NCBI GenBank assembly: GCA_003157225.1 | Contig: PMIZ01000420.1 | Span: 1-9,923 of the forward strand | Direction of reading: 5' to 3' | Source of the DNA: Actinomycetota bacterium | GTDB lineage: Bacteria > Actinomycetota > Thermoleophilia > RBG-16-64-13 | Length of the DNA stretch: 9,923 nt | Shown: positions 7,248 through 9,923 of the stretch, in pieces | Layout of the letters: the number at the start of each line of letters is the position of its first letter | How positions within the stretch are numbered: position 1 is the stretch's first letter | Position numbers and translations under genes: made by a program | The notes under the pieces: model-generated | Seen by the model: the letters and a program-made list of their open reading frames with translations, nothing else | Database searches by the model: none | What the model was told of the DNA's origin: nothing

Positions 7248-8372
7248 ATGCATATCATTCATAGGCCGCTCGCGAGGAGTTCCTTCCTGCTCGCCGCGAT
7301 CATCGCCGTTGCCCTCCTTCTAGGGGCTGTGTTCACCGCCGAAGCCCACGCGGTCAGTTACTCGTCCGAAGAGACGGCCTTCCTGCAACTGCTCAACGAA
7401 TATCGGGTAGGCCTCGGACTGCAGCCTTTGCTTGTCTCCGACAGTCTGTCGGAGACCGGCGACCGTCACGACTCGGACATGGGCAAGTACGGCTTCTTCG
7501 ATCATTACACCAAGGCGTCCGACTGGTTCCCGGAAGGGGCCTCTCCCTGGGACCGGATGGCGAAGTGCGGGTACGACTACAGGACCTCCGAGGGCGAGAA
7601 CATCGCGGCGAGTCTTCTCTACAGCGACGCGGAGGCGGTATTCGAGGCTTGGAAGAACTCGCCGTCCCATAATCACACGATGACCGATGCCGACTTCAAG
7701 GTGGTCGGCCTCTCGCTGGTGTACGTGCCCGGATCGGTCTACGGCTACTACTGGACCACGGACTTCGGAGGCTACGTCGACCCGACAGCGCACGCTCTCG
7801 GGGGATCTGGCACTGGGGGAGGAGGCATCTTCTCCGACGTGGGAAGCGGCACTCTCTATGCCCCTCAGATAGTCGCTCTGGCCAACAAGGGGATCGTCAG
7901 CGGCTACGGCGATGGCACCTTTGGCCCCTATAACACGGTGACCCGACAGCAGTTCACCAAGATGATCATACTGGCGTTGGGCTACGATGTTCCCCGAGTC
8001 TCCAGCACCGTCTTCATCGATGTCACTTCGGCGTCTGGCTCCGACGACCCTCTCTACCCGGTAAGCTACGTCGCTGCCTGCGCCGTCAGGGGGATCACCG
8101 CGGGCAAGACGAGTTACACCTTCGATCCCTACGGTGACATAACCCGGGCTCAACTCATTACCATGGTTGCCCGGGCAAAGGGTCTTCCCGAGCCTCCCGG
8201 CTCGTATCAACCCTCGTTCCCCAACTTCAGCGACGATCACTATCCTTGGGCCAGGAAGGCCGCGTATGCGGGACTGCTCGACGGCTTTGTCGGGATGGGG
8301 CCGAGCTTCGACTTCTCGGCCTGCGCGACTCGCGCGGAGGTTTGCCTGCTGCTGGCGTCGCTCGTGAAGTAG
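7248..8372 (+). CDS. CAP-domain protein with three C-terminal SLH repeats (paralogue of 3408-4922)
   Basis: A 374-residue protein with a signal peptide (cleavage after AEAHA, residue 35). Residues 41-182 are a CAP (SCP/PR-1, YkwD-like) domain: His74 (DRHDSDM), Glu117 (GENIAAS) and His141 (SPSHNHTM). A short Gly-rich linker (185-193) leads to three SLH repeats (194-374; YGDGTFGPYNTVTRQQFTKM is the best). It shares PLLVSD, SDWFP, a CGY motif and YWTTDFG with the CAP protein at 3408-4922, so the two are paralogues. This copy lacks the Ig-like domain and long Ser/Thr linker. Its CAP signature also differs: the usual HxxNML reads HNHTM and IGVG reads VGLS, which may mean altered metal or ligand binding. 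It should sit on the wall through SLH repeats. The ATG has only a weak upstream ribosome binding site. It has its own hairpin-bounded unit, with terminators before and after. Confidence 0.92.
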   Translation: MHIIHRPLARSSFLLAAIIAVALLLGAVFTAEAHAVSYSSEETAFLQLLNEYRVGLGLQPLLVSDSLSETGDRHDSDMGKYGFFDHYTKASDWFPEGASPWDRMAKCGYDYRTSEGENIAASLLYSDAEAVFEAWKNSPSHNHTMTDADFKVVGLSLVYVPGSVYGYYWTTDFGGYVDPTAHALGGSGTGGGGIFSDVGSGTLYAPQIVALANKGIVSGYGDGTFGPYNTVTRQQFTKMIILALGYDVPRVSSTVFIDVTSASGSDDPLYPVSYVAACAVRGITAGKTSYTFDPYGDITRAQLITMVARAKGLPEPPGSYQPSFPNFSDDHYPWARKAAYAGLLDGFVGMGPSFDFSACATRAEVCLLLASLVK

Positions 8373-8386
8373 CCTTCGGACCAACG

Positions 8387-8430
8387 GACGCCGGGCCCGC
8401 CGTGAAAGGCGGGCCCGGCGTCTCTTCTTG
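8387..8430 (+). terminator. Strong terminator between convergent genes
   Basis: A perfect 15-bp stem (GACGCCGGGCCCGCC at 8387-8401 with GGCGGGCCCGGCGTC at 8408-8422) encloses a GTGAAA loop and is followed by the T-rich TCTTCTT on the plus strand. It lies 14 nt after the CAP-SLH stop codon. The minus-strand side has no T tract but the stem could still impede polymerase arriving from the convergent NlpC/P60 gene. Confidence 0.9.
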
Positions 8431-8446
8431 CCGGAGCTGTTGGATT

Positions 8447-8463
8447 CCGGCTTAGTAAGCCGG
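8447..8463. repeat. Palindrome spanning the NlpC/P60 stop codon
   Basis: CCGGCTTA and TAAGCCGG flank a single base, giving a 17-bp near-perfect palindrome that covers the TAA (minus strand, 8454-8452) of the NlpC/P60 gene. As RNA it would form a stem of about 6 bp with a 5-nt loop. CCGGA/TCCGG arms at 8431-8435 and 8446-8450 offer an alternative fold. It may help end the minus-strand transcript together with the 8387-8422 stem. Confidence 0.5.
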
Positions 8464-9495
8464 CACGATCTTCACTGCGTCACAGCATACATACCCGTTC
8501 GTGCCAGTCGCGGAGATGGTGATGCTCCCCGCGCCTGTGCGATAGCCGGCCGCGAAGTAGTAGCTGCCGATGAGGTTCCAGGTGCCGCCGTTGTTCCGTT
8601 GATTGACTGAGGTCGAGAACGCACCATTGGCCGCGTTGACGGTCACCTTGGCCGCGGTCGCCCGGTTGGCCGCTGCCGCCCAACGCATGTAGACGTTGTA
8701 GCAGCCGGTGGCCGGGATCCGCGGCGTCCACCTCGCCCAGGCTGTGCTGGTCGTGGCAGCTCGGATCTGGAAGTCATCGCCGTAGTAGCCGGACGCTCCG
8801 GTGGAGCGGGTCCAGTTGCCGCCCACGTCGGTGCCGCCGACGCTCTTGGCCGTAGAGTTGTCGAGGATGATGGTGCTGCCTTCGAGCAAGGAAGCTCGTC
8901 TGCGGGGCAGGTAGCTACTGTTGAGGTAGTGGCTGGCTCTACGGAGCTTCTCGCCGGTGCCAGGGGCTTCATAAACGATGGGGGAGTTCCAGTCGTCGCC
9001 TCCGGCGTAGATGACCACGTGTCCTGAACTGCCGTTGTTGTAGACGAGGATGTCGCCTTCCTTGAGCAGGGTACGGCTGCTGAGCGCCGACCAGGGCCCT
9101 CGGCAGCTGTAGAACTCATAGGTGGTATACCGCGGGTAGATGCTGGCGTTGCTGCCATCTTCTTCCTGGTAGAGCATGGTGCGCGGAACTTGCCAGCATT
9201 TGAGCGCGAGGCCCGAGCAATCGGTGCCGTAACCGGTCCCGGAATCGGGCACCCAGCTCTCGCTCCCCCATGAGTAGGTCAGGCCGAGGGCCGACTCCGC
9301 CCGGGCCACGATCTCCGAGCGGGTCATGGCGGGTATGGCCTGAGCCGCGTCGACGGCTGGTCCGAAGAGCAGGCCGAGCGACCCGGCCAGCGCCGCGACT
9401 CCGCCCACCATCGCCGCTAAGCGTCGCGACCTGCGAAGCTCAAACCCTGTCGTCTTGATGCTCACCCGCTGTAACAGGTCTTCCAGGCGTTTCAT
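8452..9495 (-). CDS. Secreted NlpC/P60-type cysteine peptidase with golvesin-like C-terminal domain
   Basis: A 347-residue exported protein. A long basic N-region (to RRSRR, residues 21-25) precedes a hydrophobic core and an Ala-rich cleavage site near residue 53. Residues about 57-205 look like an NlpC/P60 domain: Cys93 in GTDCSGLALKCW, His159 in SGHVVIYAGGD, and Glu176 in VYEAPGTG as possible third polar residue. Such enzymes usually cut peptidoglycan stem peptides. Residues 209-347 match the golvesin/Xly-type binding domain: IILDNS, GYYGDDFQ, ARWTPRIPATGCYNVYMRW, NRAT, NNGGTWNLIGSYYFAAG, and a final NGYVCCDAVKIV, where the family usually has small hydrophobic residues instead of the CysCys pair. 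GAGGGG (9508-9503) lies 7 nt before ATG 9495. The start overlaps the stop of the upstream gene (ATGA), so translation is probably coupled. The substrate and true cutting activity are inferred. Confidence 0.9.
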   Translation of the reverse strand: MKRLEDLLQRVSIKTTGFELRRSRRLAAMVGGVAALAGSLGLLFGPAVDAAQAIPAMTRSEIVARAESALGLTYSWGSESWVPDSGTGYGTDCSGLALKCWQVPRTMLYQEEDGSNASIYPRYTTYEFYSCRGPWSALSSRTLLKEGDILVYNNGSSGHVVIYAGGDDWNSPIVYEAPGTGEKLRRASHYLNSSYLPRRRASLLEGSTIILDNSTAKSVGGTDVGGNWTRSTGASGYYGDDFQIRAATTSTAWARWTPRIPATGCYNVYMRWAAAANRATAAKVTVNAANGAFSTSVNQRNNGGTWNLIGSYYFAAGYRTGAGSITISATGTNGYVCCDAVKIVPAY

Positions 9496-9923
9496 GGCTG
9501 CACCCCTCGGGCCGCAGCGGAGACACTCGCGTTGGAAAACACGTGCACGAAGACAGAGTAGCCAAGCTCAGTGGCCACCGGCTGGAACACACGCCCGTCG
9601 GGCGCCACCGTATAGGGCTGACCCACGTACGCCGAGGACAGGTCGGCAAGCAGCAGAGAATCGCTCGTGCCCGCGGGGGACGTGGCTGCGCAAAAGCTCC
9701 CATCGTCGGCGAGGATGAACCTGGTGAGCAGTAGGTTGGCTGGCTCACTCGAGTCCGCGCCGTCCAGCAACCGTGCTCCTATGACTACGTTCCCACCGAG
9801 ATCGCCGTCGACCGAGAGCAGACTCTCGACGCCCCGGCCGTCGGGCACCGGGAGGTCCAGATTGGAAGACCGCGAAACGACACCGGTCGTGCCGGCGACG
9901 TAGGATGTCACTATCGGCGCGCC
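9492..9923 (-). CDS. Unrecognised protein, C-terminal part only (5' end beyond the window)
   Basis: The frame is open to the right edge of the window, so the GTG at 9911 is probably internal and the N-terminus is missing; 143 codons are visible before the TGA at 9494-9492. I do not recognise the family. The visible part is rich in short beta-strand-like segments and Asp/Gly turns (VPDGRG, SVDGDLGGNVVIG, ILADDGSF, VAPDGRVFQPV, then a hydrophobic YSVFVHVF), a pattern seen in beta-propeller or other all-beta secreted proteins; that is only an impression. No membrane segment or catalytic motif is visible. The stop overlaps the start of the NlpC/P60 gene in an ATGA, so the two are almost certainly one transcript and probably functionally related. 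Confidence 0.75.
   Translation of the reverse strand, partial: GAPIVTSYVAGTTGVVSRSSNLDLPVPDGRGVESLLSVDGDLGGNVVIGARLLDGADSSEPANLLLTRFILADDGSFCAATSPAGTSDSLLLADLSSAYVGQPYTVAPDGRVFQPVATELGYSVFVHVFSNASVSAAARGVQP

Noticed and set aside
7320..8384. Long antisense open frame (354 codons) opposite the second CAP-SLH gene
   Set aside because: The translation is Arg/Gly/Val-rich without domain motifs, and the plus strand here has an unmistakable signal peptide, CAP and SLH repeats. It is a shadow frame of GC-rich coding sequence.

Overview
The window is a dense, GC-rich bacterial locus in which nearly every gene encodes a secreted or surface-attached protein. GC richness, Ser/Thr-rich linkers, S-layer homology (SLH) anchoring, weak or absent ribosome binding sites and tight terminator hairpins suggest a Gram-positive-type actinobacterial lineage (for example a Coriobacteriia or Thermoleophilia-like group). 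That placement is an inference; no marker gene is present. No RNA genes, mobile elements, CRISPR arrays or phage genes were seen.

Layout. Positions 1-723 hold the 3' end of a bacterial Ig-like (Big-1) surface protein, closed by a textbook UUCG-loop terminator at 766-798. A plus-strand series follows: an SLH-anchored multi-Ig protein (919-3390); a CAP-domain protein with Ig-like domain, Ser/Thr linker and three SLH repeats (3408-4922), 17 nt behind it and apparently using a CTG start; a secreted papain-family (C1) cysteine peptidase with lectin-like and repeat modules (5021-7114); and, after a strong hairpin, a second CAP-SLH protein (7248-8372). A perfect 15-bp hairpin (8387-8422) separates this series from two convergent minus-strand genes: an NlpC/P60-type enzyme with a golvesin-like C-terminal domain (8452-9495) and, overlapping its start by ATGA, the C-terminal part of an unrecognised protein that runs off the right edge.

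How they may work together. SLH repeats bind secondary cell-wall polymer, so three products should sit on the wall at the S-layer. The papain-like and NlpC/P60-like proteins carry recognisable catalytic residues and may process surface proteins and peptidoglycan peptides. The two CAP-SLH proteins are clear paralogues on either side of the peptidase gene. The simplest reading is a cell-envelope or extracellular interaction locus (adhesion, wall remodelling, S-layer maturation). This is inferred from domain content and neighbourhood, not demonstrated by sequence alone.
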